From assembly GCF_012849095.1 (NCBI RefSeq), contig NZ_CP051680.1, forward strand, positions 5,376,001-5,440,000: a stretch of 64,000 nucleotides of DNA. The letters run 5' to 3'. Position 1 is the stretch's first letter. Every line of letters begins with the position of its first letter. This DNA is from Cohnella herbarum (lineage in GTDB: Bacteria > Bacillota > Bacilli > Paenibacillales > Paenibacillaceae). Shown in pieces: positions 41,468 through 51,604 of this stretch. Both the position numbers and the translations under genes were made by a program. Under the pieces are notes generated by a model that saw nothing but the letters and a program-made list of their open reading frames with translations, did not search any database and was not told where the DNA came from.

Positions 41468-42643
41468 TTATTTTCCGTTTCTCAGGTTCCGGCTGATCTC
41501 CTCGACCGCCTCTATCATTGATACGATTTCCGATTTTTCCGTAAAATATCCGGGACTGGCGCGTACGGCCCCCGTCTCGTATGACCCTGCAGTCTCATGT
41601 CCTAAAGGCGTGCAATGAAATCCTGCCCTCACCGCTATCCCGAATTGTTGATCTAACAGAAAAGCCATTTCCGACGGATCAACGCCCTCCAACAAGAATG
41701 ACACAATGGCCGTACGCTCCACCCCGATATCCGGACCGAGCAATGTTATTCCCGGAATGCCCTGCAGCCCCTCCATGAGTTGGAAGGTTAATCGTTGCTC
41801 TTGGTTGTGAATAACTTCCGTCGTTTCTTTTAAAATAAACCCGACGCCCTCCGACAGTCCCGCTAGACCGACCGTATTCTGAGTTCCTGCTTCATATCGA
41901 TCCGGTCGAATCGTCGGTTGCTCAGGCGCTTCCGACTTACTCCCCGTCCCTCCGTGCATCAGAGGCTCAAGCTCCAGATTAGGGTGGATGTACAACCCTC
42001 CCGTCCCTTGCGGACCCATCAGACCTTTATGACCCGGAAAAGCTAACAGATCGATTCCCATGCCCTCAACGTCAATCGGCAACACCCCTGCGCTTTGAGC
42101 CGCATCAACAAGCAGCTTGACGTTCCTTCGGCGCGCGATTTCACCGATCTCCGCAACGGGAATGATAGAACCTAGCAAATTCGAGCTATGCGTAACTACG
42201 ATCATTTTCGTATTCGGAAGGATTGCACGCTCTACTTCTTTTACATTCAATAACCCTTTGGCATCCGTACCGATATAAGTAACTTGAATGCCCAGCTTCC
42301 TTTTCAAAGCTTCGAGAGGCCGTCTGACCGAATTGTGTTCTACCGTCGTCGCAATTACATGGTCCCCTTGCTTCAACATCCCTTGAATAGCAAGATTTAA
42401 TGCATGCGTCGTATTCAACGCGAATGCAATATCGTTGGGATTACTTATTCGGAACAACCTAGCTAACCGTTTGCGGGTCTCGAACAGCACCCTACTCGCT
42501 TTAACGGCCATCGCATGACTGCCGCGCCCCGGATTGGCCGCGCTCTCTCTCATGCTGCGCTCCATAGCTTCCGCTACCGTCGGAGGCTTCGGCCAGCTTG
42601 TTGCGGCATTGTCTAAATAGATTATTTTTTTCGATTCCATCAT
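41468..42643 (-). CDS. Cysteine desulfurase-family aminotransferase class V enzyme
   Basis: A 391-residue PLP enzyme of fold type I. YLDNAATSWPKPPTV at the N-terminus, THSSNLLGSIIPV, the Asp of VDAAQSAG and the PLP lysine in AFPGHKGLMGPQGTG (about 230) are clear. GFHCTPLGHETAGS near the C-terminus carries a cysteine at the position expected for the active-site Cys of cysteine desulfurases and SufS-like lyases. It may release sulfur or selenium from (seleno)cysteine; the nearby DUF3343 protein could accept it. Substrate unproven. Confidence 0.88.
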   Translation of the reverse strand: MMESKKIIYLDNAATSWPKPPTVAEAMERSMRESAANPGRGSHAMAVKASRVLFETRKRLARLFRISNPNDIAFALNTTHALNLAIQGMLKQGDHVIATTVEHNSVRRPLEALKRKLGIQVTYIGTDAKGLLNVKEVERAILPNTKMIVVTHSSNLLGSIIPVAEIGEIARRRNVKLLVDAAQSAGVLPIDVEGMGIDLLAFPGHKGLMGPQGTGGLYIHPNLELEPLMHGGTGSKSEAPEQPTIRPDRYEAGTQNTVGLAGLSEGVGFILKETTEVIHNQEQRLTFQLMEGLQGIPGITLLGPDIGVERTAIVSFLLEGVDPSEMAFLLDQQFGIAVRAGFHCTPLGHETAGSYETGAVRASPGYFTEKSEIVSMIEAVEEISRNLRNGK

Positions 42644-42738
42644 TCGTTTTTCACCGTCCTAAACGCAACAATAGCATACCTTAGTTTAATGCTTCCTTAG
42701 GAAGATTACAACTTGGGTATGCTATCGATTATTCCATA

Positions 42739-43593
42739 CTATGCCAACGCTTTAAGCAATTCTAGTAGACGCTCCAAATCGTTCTTCCCGAAATAGGAAA
42801 GCTCGATTTTACCTTTATCTTTATTCGCTTTAATGCGAACCGTCGTTTGAAATTTTTCGCGAAGCGACTCTTCGAGTTCCTCCAGGAATGGATCCCGTTT
42901 CTTCGATTTCGCCTTGGCTTTCGCTTTTACGTTGACCTTGGCCTCCGTATTCTGAACCGCCTCTTCCAATTCGCGCACGCTCCACTCGGAAGCCACGGAT
43001 TGTTTCGCCAATTCGCGTTTAACGGACTCGTCTTTAATTCCCGCCAACGCTCTCGCATGACCCATCGATAATGTTCCACGTGAAACATAATCTTTGATTT
43101 CATCGGGAAGTGCTAACAACCGGAGAAAGTTTGCGATGTGGGAACGCGATTTCCCTACCTTAAGGCTCAGTTCTTCTTGCGTAAGTTTGAACTGATTCAT
43201 GATCCCTTGATAAGCGACCGCCACTTCGATAGAGTTCAAATCTTCCCGTTGCACGTTCTCTATTAATGCAATTTCCATGACTTGCTGATCATTGTATGTT
43301 CGGACAACCGCAGGCACGGTTGCATTGCCCAGTAATTGAGAAGCTCTGAACCTTCTCTCTCCCGCGATTATCTCAAATCCAACCAATGCTTGACGTACAA
43401 CGATCGGTTGAATGACGCCATGCTCGCGTATCGATTCCGCAAGCTCTTTAATCGCATCCGGATCGAACGTTTTACGAGGTTGATAGGGATTGGCGCGGAG
43501 CTGCGTTAACGGAATTTCAACGACCTTATCGTCTTCTTTAATAGAAAGAGAAGTAATTAGCGCATCTAACCCTTTACCTAGCCGCTTGCTCAT
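42739..43593 (-). CDS. parB: Chromosome partitioning protein ParB (Spo0J)
   Basis: A 284-residue ParB. The N-terminal CTP-binding/ParB domain contains RANPYQPRKTFD and the GERRFRASQL box; the central helix-turn-helix (LTQEELSLKVGKSRSHIANFLRLL) binds parS; the C-terminal region dimerises. It loads on parS, slides as a CTP-dependent clamp and works with ParA/Soj to segregate origins. The gene itself contains a parS site. It overlaps parA by 20 bases. Confidence 0.96.
   Translation of the reverse strand: MSKRLGKGLDALITSLSIKEDDKVVEIPLTQLRANPYQPRKTFDPDAIKELAESIREHGVIQPIVVRQALVGFEIIAGERRFRASQLLGNATVPAVVRTYNDQQVMEIALIENVQREDLNSIEVAVAYQGIMNQFKLTQEELSLKVGKSRSHIANFLRLLALPDEIKDYVSRGTLSMGHARALAGIKDESVKRELAKQSVASEWSVRELEEAVQNTEAKVNVKAKAKAKSKKRDPFLEELEESLREKFQTTVRIKANKDKGKIELSYFGKNDLERLLELLKALA
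43072..43087. promoter_or_regulatory. parS site inside parB
   Basis: TGTTCCACGTGAAACA is the canonical Bacillus parS sequence, a 16-bp near-palindrome bound by ParB. Its place inside the parB reading frame matches B. subtilis, where one parS lies in spo0J. Confidence 0.95.
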
Positions 43594-44347
43594 AAGAGAT
43601 CACTTCCTTCGCCAACTCGAGATACACTTCTGCACCTTTGGACTTCGGATCATAAGTAATAATCGATTGTCCGTGAGACGGAGCTTCGCTAAGTCTTACG
43701 TTACGCGGAATAACGGTCTGATACACCTTTTGTTGAAAATACTTCTTTACCTCTTCAATAACTTGAATACCTAGATTCGTGCGAGCATCGAACATCGTCA
43801 ACAACACGCCCTCGATCTGCAACGATGTATTCAAGTGTTTCTGAACGAGTCGAATCGAGTTAAGTAACTGGCTTAACCCTTCCAATGCGTAATACTCGCA
43901 TTGAATCGGTATTAGCACCGAATCCGCCGCCGTGAGTGAATTAATGGTCAATATCCCCAAGGATGGTGGGCAATCGATCAGAACGTAATCGAAATCGCCG
44001 CGAACAAGCGCCAATGCCTTCTTAAGACGAATTTCCCGCGACATCGTTGGCACCAGTTCGATTTCCGCTCCAGCCAATTGAATCGTTGCCGGAATAATCT
44101 TAAGATTCGGGATTTCCGTATCCGAAACCGCTTGTTTAGGATGAACTTCGTTGATTAACACGTCGTAAATACAATAATTCACGTCCGCTTTATTAATTCC
44201 GATTCCGCTTGTCGTATTGCCTTGGGGATCGATATCGACAATCAGAACTCGTTTGCCAAGAGAAGCAAGACAAGCGCCGAGATTAACCGATGTCGTGGTT
44301 TTACCGACCCCGCCCTTCTGATTGGCAATCGCTATTATTTTAGACAA
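43574..44347 (-). CDS. parA: Chromosome partitioning ATPase ParA (Soj)
   Basis: A 257-residue deviant Walker ATPase: KIIAIANQKGGVGKTTTSVN with the KGGVGKTT motif, DIDPQGNTTSGIG, and DCPPSLGILTINSL. ATP-dependent dimers bind DNA non-specifically and, stimulated by ParB, drive origin segregation; Soj also controls DnaA. It lies between noc and parB; 160 bases separate it from noc and may hold its own promoter. Confidence 0.97.
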   Translation of the reverse strand: MSKIIAIANQKGGVGKTTTSVNLGACLASLGKRVLIVDIDPQGNTTSGIGINKADVNYCIYDVLINEVHPKQAVSDTEIPNLKIIPATIQLAGAEIELVPTMSREIRLKKALALVRGDFDYVLIDCPPSLGILTINSLTAADSVLIPIQCEYYALEGLSQLLNSIRLVQKHLNTSLQIEGVLLTMFDARTNLGIQVIEEVKKYFQQKVYQTVIPRNVRLSEAPSHGQSIITYDPKSKGAEVYLELAKEVISYEQAAR

Positions 44348-44508
44348 CCTAATTCACCTCAATATTAATGAAACAAATATCAAACACCTTCATAGACGCC
44401 GGATGAAGATTAAACGAATGTTCGAAAACAAAAAACGGACCCCCGCAACGCTTACCAACTTCCGCTCAATGGCAGCGTATATTTCTAACAAGGGCATCCG
44501 CAAATGAA

Positions 44509-45321
44509 TTAACGCTTAGGAATTCGGATGATAATCTCATAATGATCATCGCAGTCTTTTTCGCTAGCCTTAATCGGTATCCCGGATCCGTTAACCATAT
44601 CGACGGATTGCCGAATCGTATTCAAGGCAAGACGTACATCCTTCGTGAAGGAAATGCGTTTTTTCTTAGGTTTTGCAACTTCCAAGTAGAACGCGATCCG
44701 GATTTCCGTCTGTTTAACGTTAAGTTCCTTCTCGATGATCTCGTTTAGTACTTTATTTTGCATTTCTTCGTCTGGCAGAGAAAGAAGCGCTCTTCCGTGA
44801 CGTTCCGTAATTTTTCTTTCCAACAAGGCAAGCCTTACCGTTTCGCCTAATTGCAGCAATCGTATCTTATTGGCGATCGTGGATTGGCTCTTGCCCAATC
44901 GTTGTGCCAAGCTTTCTTGCGTCAACTGGTGTAAATCGATAAGTTTTTGATAGGCAATGGCTTCCTCAAGAGCAGTTAATCCTTCACGTTGAAGATTCTC
45001 TATTAACGCTACAGAAGCAGCTTGCGAATCATTGATTTCTCTAACGATTCCCGGTATGTAATCCATCCCAAGCTTCGTTACCGCTCGCCAACGACGTTCG
45101 CCGGCAATGATTTCGAACTTCCCGTCACGTACTCTAACTACGATCGGTTGTATAATCCCATGAGTCTTGATCGTTTGACATAACTCATCGATCCGATCGT
45201 CATCGAACACCGTTCTCGGTTGATAAGGACTCGGCACGATCTCATGTATCGGTAATTGTTTAACTTCTTCCTGATTGCTGCGGTCAGATAAACCGAGCAG
45301 TCTTGAGAATTGCTCTTTCAT
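44509..45321 (-). CDS. noc: Nucleoid occlusion protein Noc
   Basis: A 270-residue ParB paralogue. It begins with an amphipathic helix ([14 protein letters not shown]) that in Noc binds the membrane, then the ParB-type domain ([23 protein letters not shown]) and a helix-turn-helix ([24 protein letters not shown]). Noc stops division over the nucleoid. The position between rsmG and parA is the classical one. No convincing Noc-binding site (ATTTCCCGGGAAAT) was found in the window. Confidence 0.94.
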   Translation of the reverse strand: MKEQFSRLLGLSDRSNQEEVKQLPIHEIVPSPYQPRTVFDDDRIDELCQTIKTHGIIQPIVVRVRDGKFEIIAGERRWRAVTKLGMDYIPGIVREINDSQAASVALIENLQREGLTALEEAIAYQKLIDLHQLTQESLAQRLGKSQSTIANKIRLLQLGETVRLALLERKITERHGRALLSLPDEEMQNKVLNEIIEKELNVKQTEIRIAFYLEVAKPKKKRISFTKDVRLALNTIRQSVDMVNGSGIPIKASEKDCDDHYEIIIRIPKR

Positions 45322-45567
45322 TTCTCTCGGATCACCACATTAAGTAAGATAGGCGGATATTTGGTCCATAGCGACGAAAAAGCGCCGACAATATGCGTCG
45401 TGAGGCGCATAAGCGGCACGCTGATCTGTTATTCTATTATATTCGCTATTCCAACCCGATTTCCTGCTTGAGAAAAAACTTTCAAGCCCGAAATCGTTAA
45501 GATACAACCTAATCTAGCAATCCTATTCTAGGATATCACGTTTAAATAGTCTCCGTAAACGTAAAAA

Positions 45568-45620
45568 TGTTCCACGTGAAACATTGTCCCCCTTTCCGGA
45601 GGGATGTTTCACGTGGAACA
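45568..45620. promoter_or_regulatory. Two parS sites as an inverted pair, between noc and rsmG
   Basis: TGTTCCACGTGAAACA (45568-45583) and TGTTTCACGTGGAACA (45605-45620) are both parS, in opposite orientation, 21 bases apart. The spacer contains TCCC/GGGA, so the whole segment is one long palindrome that could also act as a terminator-like hairpin for rsmG. The rest of 45322-45567 is AT-rich with no gene. Confidence 0.93.
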
Positions 45621-45639
45621 TTCGTTAAACGTATCTATT

Positions 45640-46392
45640 CTAGTTGAAATTCAAAGAGGAAGACGACTTAATTAACGGACTCTTAAGCGGTATTCCAGCT
45701 TTGCGAGGATAAGCTGCGGGAGTCGGGTCTTTCTTCGAACAAATGACTAAATGTCGTTCCGCGCCCTCTGTTGGTAACGTTAGTTGCTTGACGTTCTGAA
45801 TTTTCCCGTTTAACTTCGCTAAACTATAACGACCTTCATCCACTTCGGCGGAAATGTCCGTGCCTTTCATGGCAATGAATAATCCGCCCGGACGTACGAA
45901 AGGTAAACAAAATTCGTTGAGTACGGCCAAGCGCGCTACGGCTCTTGCGGTTACGACATCGTAATGATCACGATGCTCTCTCTTACGAGCTGCATCCTCC
46001 GCGCGGCTGTGTAAACAAAGTACTTTAGTTAGCCCTAACTGCGAAGTCACTTCCTCCAAAAACTTAATTCTCTTCGCTAGCGCGTCAATGATCGTCACTT
46101 GCAAATGTGGATACACGATCGCAAGCGGAATAGAAGGAAATCCTGCGCCCGAACCGATGTCCGCTAGCGATTGCATTTTATCAAATTGTACAGCTCCCGC
46201 AATCGTTAGCGAATCGTAAAAATGTTTCTCATAAACGGCATCCCGTTCCGTTATTCCTGTTAAATTCATTTTTTCGTTCCACTCAACCAATAGATTGAAG
46301 TAGGTTTCGAATTGAGCGTGTTGGCGATCCGTTAATTGAATCCCTAATCCTGCGGCCTGCTGCGAAAATTGCTGCTGAATAGCGTCCGTCAT
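45640..46392 (-). CDS. rsmG: 16S rRNA m7G527 methyltransferase RsmG
   Basis: A 250-residue SAM-dependent methyltransferase (GidB). [18 protein letters not shown] is the SAM-binding motif; [19 protein letters not shown] and TARAVA are conserved. It methylates the 7-position of G527 of 16S rRNA. The start overlaps the mnmG stop by 4 bases. The C-terminal 25 residues after [11 protein letters not shown] are a low-complexity extension. Confidence 0.95.
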   Translation of the reverse strand: MTDAIQQQFSQQAAGLGIQLTDRQHAQFETYFNLLVEWNEKMNLTGITERDAVYEKHFYDSLTIAGAVQFDKMQSLADIGSGAGFPSIPLAIVYPHLQVTIIDALAKRIKFLEEVTSQLGLTKVLCLHSRAEDAARKREHRDHYDVVTARAVARLAVLNEFCLPFVRPGGLFIAMKGTDISAEVDEGRYSLAKLNGKIQNVKQLTLPTEGAERHLVICSKKDPTPAAYPRKAGIPLKSPLIKSSSSLNFN

Positions 46393-48290
46393 GATCCGTG
46401 AGCCGCCGCGGTAACTCGGTTGTAATGTTCCAAGTGAACGAGGAGGATCGACAGATCAGCAGGCGTTACGCCGGAAATCCGCGAAGCCTGACCGATGGAA
46501 AGAGGTCTAACCTTGCCGAGCTTCTCTCTTGCTTCCATCGCTAGCCCGTGAATGATATCGTAATTGATATTGTCGGGAATACGCTTTTTCTCCATTTTCT
46601 CCATACGCTCGACTTGCAACTGCTGTTTCTCGATATAACCCGTGTACTTCACTTGAATTTCGACTTGTTCCTTCACGTCATCAGATAGTTCGATTGGAGA
46701 AGGATCCAGCGATTCTAGATGTCCGTAGGTAATCTCCGGACGACGAAGTAACGTTAATCCATCAACCGTATTATTCAAGGGTGTTGATCCTGCTTCGGCT
46801 AGCATCGCTTGCACCGCTTCGTCCGGACGGAACCGCGCTTCTTTCAGTCGAACAATCTCGTCCTCTACTCTGCCCTTCTTCTCAAGAAACTTCTCGTAAC
46901 GGGCTTTGGTAATCAGTCCAATCTCATAACCTGTTGGAGTTAAACGCAAATCCGCGTTATCATGGCGCAGCAACAAACGGTACTCCGCACGGGAAGTAAG
47001 CAGACGGTAGGGATCATTCGTTCCTTTGGTTACCAAATCGTCGATCATAACGCCGATGTACCCTTTCGAACGATCGATAATAACCGGATCGGCTCCTTGA
47101 ACTTTACGCGCTGCGTTAATGCCGGCCATAACCCCTTGCCCTGCAGCTTCCTCGTAACCGGATGTACCGTTAATCTGACCGGCCGTGAACAAATTTTGAA
47201 TAAGCTTCGTCTCTAATGAAGGCCACAATTGAGTCGGTACGACCGCGTCATATTCGATGGCGTAGCCGGGACGCATCATCTCGACCTTTTCCAAACCGGG
47301 GATCGATCGAAGAATGTTGACTTGAACTTCTTCGGGCATGCTCGTAGACAAACCTTGCACGTAATATTCTTTTGTGTGTCTGCCTTCAGGCTCTAAGAAA
47401 ATCTGATGCTTCGGTTTATCCGCGAAGCGGACGATTTTATCTTCGATTGATGGGCAATAGCGCGCTCCCGTTCCTTCAACCAATCCGGAGAACATCGGAG
47501 CCCGGTACAAATTATCATTGATAATCTGATGCGTTTCTTCCGATGTGTACGTTAGCCAGCATGGGAGCTGGTCGTTGGAATGAGCCATATACTCCGTCTC
47601 GTAGGAGAAATATTTCGGTTTGTCATCTCCAGGCTGGATTTCCGTTTTGCTGAAATCGATGGAATCCTCATGCACGCGCGGCGGAGTTCCCGTCTTGAAA
47701 CGCGCCAATTGAAATCCGTGACGCAACAAAGCTTCCGAGAGTTTGACGGCCGGTTGTTGATTGTTCGGACCGCTCTCGTATTTCAATTCGCCTAGAATGA
47801 CTTTTCCGCGCAAATAGGTTCCCGTAGTCAATACGACCGACTTGGCTCCGTATTCAGCCCCTGTTTTCGTGACCACTCCGATGCAAACCCCGTCCTCGAT
47901 TAACAAATCCTCCACTAAACCTTGACGAAGAGTTAATCTGTCCTGTAACTCGATTGTTTGTTTCATCGTATGCTGATAAAGAAATTTGTCCGCTTGCGCT
48001 CTCAGCGCATGAACTGCAGGTCCTTTTCCCGTGTTCAGCATTCTCATTTGAATGAAGGTTTTGTCGATATTGCGTCCCATTTCTCCGCCCAAAGCATCGA
48101 CTTCCCTGACGACATGCCCCTTAGCCGGTCCGCCAATCGACGGATTGCAAGGCATGAACGCAACCATATCCAGGTTAATCGTTAATAATAGCGTCTCGCA
48201 TCCCATTCTCGCCGCGGCTAATGCCGCTTCGCAGCCCGCATGTCCGGCACCGATAACGATGACGTCAAAATCTCCTGCACGATAAGACAT
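46389..48290 (-). CDS. mnmG: tRNA uridine-5-carboxymethylaminomethyl modification enzyme MnmG
   Basis: A 633-residue FAD enzyme (GidA). The N-terminal dinucleotide motif [40 protein letters not shown] and YEEAAGQG are hallmarks. With MnmE it modifies the wobble uridine of certain tRNAs using GTP, FAD and methylene-THF. Full length. It is 51 bases downstream of mnmE and coupled to rsmG. Confidence 0.97.
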   Translation of the reverse strand: MSYRAGDFDVIVIGAGHAGCEAALAAARMGCETLLLTINLDMVAFMPCNPSIGGPAKGHVVREVDALGGEMGRNIDKTFIQMRMLNTGKGPAVHALRAQADKFLYQHTMKQTIELQDRLTLRQGLVEDLLIEDGVCIGVVTKTGAEYGAKSVVLTTGTYLRGKVILGELKYESGPNNQQPAVKLSEALLRHGFQLARFKTGTPPRVHEDSIDFSKTEIQPGDDKPKYFSYETEYMAHSNDQLPCWLTYTSEETHQIINDNLYRAPMFSGLVEGTGARYCPSIEDKIVRFADKPKHQIFLEPEGRHTKEYYVQGLSTSMPEEVQVNILRSIPGLEKVEMMRPGYAIEYDAVVPTQLWPSLETKLIQNLFTAGQINGTSGYEEAAGQGVMAGINAARKVQGADPVIIDRSKGYIGVMIDDLVTKGTNDPYRLLTSRAEYRLLLRHDNADLRLTPTGYEIGLITKARYEKFLEKKGRVEDEIVRLKEARFRPDEAVQAMLAEAGSTPLNNTVDGLTLLRRPEITYGHLESLDPSPIELSDDVKEQVEIQVKYTGYIEKQQLQVERMEKMEKKRIPDNINYDIIHGLAMEAREKLGKVRPLSIGQASRISGVTPADLSILLVHLEHYNRVTAAAHGS

Positions 48291-48341
48291 TATGTTTCCC
48301 TCCTTGTTCGATTGTACTTCTACGCCCTACGTTACAAATAT

Positions 48342-49718
48342 CTATTTACCTAAGCAGAACTGCGAAAAAATCTGATTCAGCAATGAATCGCCGGCCGCGT
48401 CGCCTAGGATCTGTCCTAACGATTCCCAAGATGCGGCTAGATCGATTTGGATCAAGTCGATCGGAATGCCTTCATACGTTGCCTGGATTGCATCTTCTAA
48501 CGATCGTTTCGTCTGATGCAGTAAAGCGATATGGCGAACATTACTCACGTAAGTAATATCCCCGGACTCGACCGCCCCGCTGAAGAACAGACCGGATACG
48601 GCCTTCTCTAGGTCTTCTATCCCGCTGCCATCCTTAGCCGACAAGAAAACGATACGATCCTTCGCATAATCCCGTTCGATCTCGGCAAGCTCCAACTGAC
48701 CTGGTAAATCGATTTTATTCACCACGATAATCGTCGATCTATCCTTGAGCTGCTGCAACAGCTTTTTATCGTCCTCGTGCAAGCGCTCATGATGATTCAA
48801 TACGAGCAGAACTAAATCCGCATCGTTTAAAGCCCCATGGGAGCGCTCGACTCCGATTTGTTCGACCTTATCGTTCGTTTCCCGAATTCCGGCCGTATCT
48901 AGAAGCCTTAACGGAATGCCGGATAAAGATACCGACTCCTCTACAATATCACGAGTCGTACCCGGAATGTCAGTCACTATCGCTTTATTATCGCGCGCAA
49001 GCGCGTTAAGCAACGAAGATTTGCCCGCGTTCGGCCGACCGACGATTACCGTAACGATCCCTTCTCTTAGTATCTTTCCTTCATTAGATTTAATTAACAA
49101 GTCATTGACCTGGGCAAGAACGGAACTACAATTGTCGCGAATGAGATCCGCGGTCACTTCGTCCACGTCATGCTCGGGATAATCGATATTTACTTCGACA
49201 TGCGCCACCAATTCGATCAACTGCTGCCGAAGGGGAATGATTTGTTTGGATAATGCTCCGTCCGCCTGCTTGCGAGCCACTTGAAAAGCACGATCGGATT
49301 TAGAACGAATGAGATCGATTACCGCCTCGGCTTGAGCCAGGTCGATCCTGCCGTTCAGAAAAGCACGTTTCGTAAATTCTCCGGGTTCGGCCATTCTGGC
49401 TCCATGTCTCAGCACCAATTCCAGCACCGATTTAACCGCGACGATCCCCCCATGCGTACTAATCTCCACGACATCTTCCGCCGTGAAGGAACGCGGGCCT
49501 TTCATCACCGTAACCAACACTTCATCTAATATCAGATCCTCTTGCGGGTCCGCGATCCAACCATATTGAACGGTATGGGAAGGCACTTCCCTTAAATCAA
49601 GTTTGGATTTGAATATTTTCGCTACCGTTCCTACCGCGTCCTGCCCGCTGACCCTAACGACGGCGATGCTGCCTTCGCCGAGCGCGGTCGCGATCGCGGC
49701 TATCGTATCTTCGTTCAT
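48342..49718 (-). CDS. mnmE: tRNA modification GTPase MnmE
   Basis: A 458-residue protein: N-terminal folate-binding domain (TIAAIATALGEGSIAVVRVSG), helical domain, inserted G domain with GRPNAGKSSLLN (G1), DIPGTTRD (G2/switch), DTAGI (G3) and NKID (G4), and the C-terminal zinc-free FCLGK motif whose Cys is catalytic. The ATG at 49718 has GAGGTGGATAT upstream; the longer frame lacks one. Works with MnmG. Confidence 0.96.
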   Translation of the reverse strand: MNEDTIAAIATALGEGSIAVVRVSGQDAVGTVAKIFKSKLDLREVPSHTVQYGWIADPQEDLILDEVLVTVMKGPRSFTAEDVVEISTHGGIVAVKSVLELVLRHGARMAEPGEFTKRAFLNGRIDLAQAEAVIDLIRSKSDRAFQVARKQADGALSKQIIPLRQQLIELVAHVEVNIDYPEHDVDEVTADLIRDNCSSVLAQVNDLLIKSNEGKILREGIVTVIVGRPNAGKSSLLNALARDNKAIVTDIPGTTRDIVEESVSLSGIPLRLLDTAGIRETNDKVEQIGVERSHGALNDADLVLLVLNHHERLHEDDKKLLQQLKDRSTIIVVNKIDLPGQLELAEIERDYAKDRIVFLSAKDGSGIEDLEKAVSGLFFSGAVESGDITYVSNVRHIALLHQTKRSLEDAIQATYEGIPIDLIQIDLAASWESLGQILGDAAGDSLLNQIFSQFCLGK

Positions 49719-49803
49719 ATATCCACCTCGAGAAGACTTTTGCATGCAAGCTTAAACGACCTACGCCGTCCATTGGGATGGCGGGGGAACGTTTATGTCG
49801 GAG

Positions 49804-49976
49804 ACGTTTCAGAAAAATAGAGCGAATGATATACTTTCTGAAACGATAAAACGGCTTCGCCGTCCATGAATTGGACGGCGGCATACCTTCATATCTGATC
49901 TTACTACAACTTGCTTACACCAAACGAATCATGTACAAAAACGCAATGACCCCCAACGTTGCGGAAGCCATTGCGC
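49804..49976 (-). terminator. Three hairpins between jag and mnmE, including the jag terminator
   Basis: CGCAATG pairs with CATTGCG followed by TTTTT on the minus strand (49937-49976), 13 bases after the jag stop: a terminator. CCGTCCA-TGAAT-TGGACGG (about 49861-49883) and CGTTTCAGAAA/TTTCTGAAACG (49804-49845) are two more stems without clear T runs. mnmE should therefore have its own promoter in this gap. Confidence 0.7.
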
Positions 49977-49988
49977 GGTAACGATATG

Positions 49989-50606
49989 CTACTTCAAAGC
50001 AATTACGATTCGACGATTCGGTTCGTCCCCTTGGCTGAAAGTTTTCACGCTCGGGTTCGTTTGCAACCTGGCATGAATAATCTTTCTTTCCTGGGACGTC
50101 ATCGGTTCAAGCATGATTTCCTTCCGCGTTCGAATGACCCTCATGGCCATCCGCTCCGATAGAGCTTCTAAAGTCTGACGGCGACGCTCACGAAATTGCT
50201 CGGCATCGAGCACGATGCGAAGATGATGGTTCGAATGGCGATTCGCCACGATGTTCGTCAAATATTGAAGAGAATCCAAAGTCTGTCCACGTCTACCGAT
50301 TAGAATGCCCAAGTCGGAACCTGTAATGTTAATCCGCACTGCATCATTCTCATCAACCCGTTCAACAGAAACGGTTAGGTCCATTGCCGCGGATACTTCG
50401 CGAAGAAACAATACCGCTTCTTCTACGCCATCCGGCAACAATTCCAATTCCACCTTCGCTTCTCTGGCTCCAATGAGCCCGAACAAACCTTTACTGGCTT
50501 GTTCCAATACCGTGACGTTCACTCGGTCTTCTTGTACGCCCAACTGGGCAAGACCTTTACGAACCGCATCTTCTACCGTTTTTCCCGATGCCAGGAGCTT
50601 TTTCAT
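49989..50606 (-). CDS. jag: RNA-binding protein KhpB (Jag/EloR)
   Basis: A 205-residue protein: Jag N-terminal domain (KLLASGKTVEDAVRKGLAQLG), a linker, a KH domain with the GxxG-like LIGRRGQTLDSLQYL, and the R3H domain ending in MTSQERKIIHARLQTNP. KhpB binds RNA with KhpA and affects cell elongation. The ATG overlaps the yidC stop by 4 bases, so the two are translationally coupled. Confidence 0.95.
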   Translation of the reverse strand: MKKLLASGKTVEDAVRKGLAQLGVQEDRVNVTVLEQASKGLFGLIGAREAKVELELLPDGVEEAVLFLREVSAAMDLTVSVERVDENDAVRINITGSDLGILIGRRGQTLDSLQYLTNIVANRHSNHHLRIVLDAEQFRERRRQTLEALSERMAMRVIRTRKEIMLEPMTSQERKIIHARLQTNPSVKTFSQGDEPNRRIVIALK

Positions 50607-51451
50607 TTTGAGCGCGCCTCCTTACCTTTACCTTTACCTTTGCCATTTTTGGGTTTTGGTTGAGGAGCTTCTTCTACCACAGCAGCTTTAGGCGATTTTC
50701 TATACATGAAGTAGTTTTGAACGATTGTATAGATGTTACTGTAAATCCAGTACAACGGCAAAGCCGATGGGAAGTTAATCGCCATTACGAAGATCATGAC
50801 CGGGAAGATATACATAAGTCCCTTCATCGGTCCGACCATTTGCTGTTGCGAAGACATCATCTTCGATTGAACGAATGTAGTGATCGCAGCGATAATCGGT
50901 AGAAGATAAGTAGGATCCTTCTCTCCTAGGTGCAACCAAAGGAAGCTGCTCTCTTCGATTCCTAACGATTCATTTCCGCGAATATGCGCGTTCGTGTAAA
51001 TCGAGTTATACAATGCGATGAAGATCGGCATTTGAACGATAAGCGGCAAGCAACCCGCCAACGGGTTCACTTGATTCGTCTGATACAGCTTCATCATTTC
51101 TTCTTGCTGTTGTTTCGGATCGTCCTTGTATTTCTCCCGGATCTTCTTCATTTCCGGTTGCAAAGCCTGCATCGCTTTCGTGTTCTTATATTGCTTAATC
51201 ATTAGAGGAAGAATAATTGATCTTACAATAATGGTCAGTACCAAAATCGCTAAACCATATTGTCCTCCGAACCAGTCAGCAAAAGTATCCAACATCTTCG
51301 AGAACCAATAAACGACGTTACGGGTCCACCATGAACCGCTTTCAGCCATGTCTTCCGTAAGTATTGCAGTAGCTGCCGGAGTACAACCCGCGAGCAGTGT
51401 CATCAGCGACAAACCGCCGATAACGGTCCACCATTTGCGATTTCGCAACAA
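50603..51451 (-). CDS. yidC: Membrane protein insertase YidC (SpoIIIJ/Oxa1 type)
   Basis: A 282-residue lipoprotein insertase. The signal peptide ends in the lipobox LLAGC; the Oxa1 domain has five hydrophobic helices (FGGQYGLAILVLTIIVR, LAGCLPLIVQMPIFIALY, SALPLYWIYSNIYTIVQNY) and an Arg/Lys-rich tail. It inserts membrane proteins with or without SecYEG; SpoIIIJ-type members are needed for spore formation. It starts with TTG; GAGGGGAG is about 12 bases upstream. rnpA lies 153 bases upstream. Confidence 0.95.
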   Translation of the reverse strand: MLRNRKWWTVIGGLSLMTLLAGCTPAATAILTEDMAESGSWWTRNVVYWFSKMLDTFADWFGGQYGLAILVLTIIVRSIILPLMIKQYKNTKAMQALQPEMKKIREKYKDDPKQQQEEMMKLYQTNQVNPLAGCLPLIVQMPIFIALYNSIYTNAHIRGNESLGIEESSFLWLHLGEKDPTYLLPIIAAITTFVQSKMMSSQQQMVGPMKGLMYIFPVMIFVMAINFPSALPLYWIYSNIYTIVQNYFMYRKSPKAAVVEEAPQPKPKNGKGKGKGKEARSK

Positions 51452-51604
51452 AACTAAAAACTCCCCTCTTAAACGCCCGCATGCCGTAATGTTAACATCT
51501 CATTCCAAACACCTGCAACTAGTCCACAGTAATAACTATTCATGTCCACTATACCATAAGAAAGAAGGCAAAGAAAAGCTAAGGCTTATCCACATCGCCT
51601 AAGC

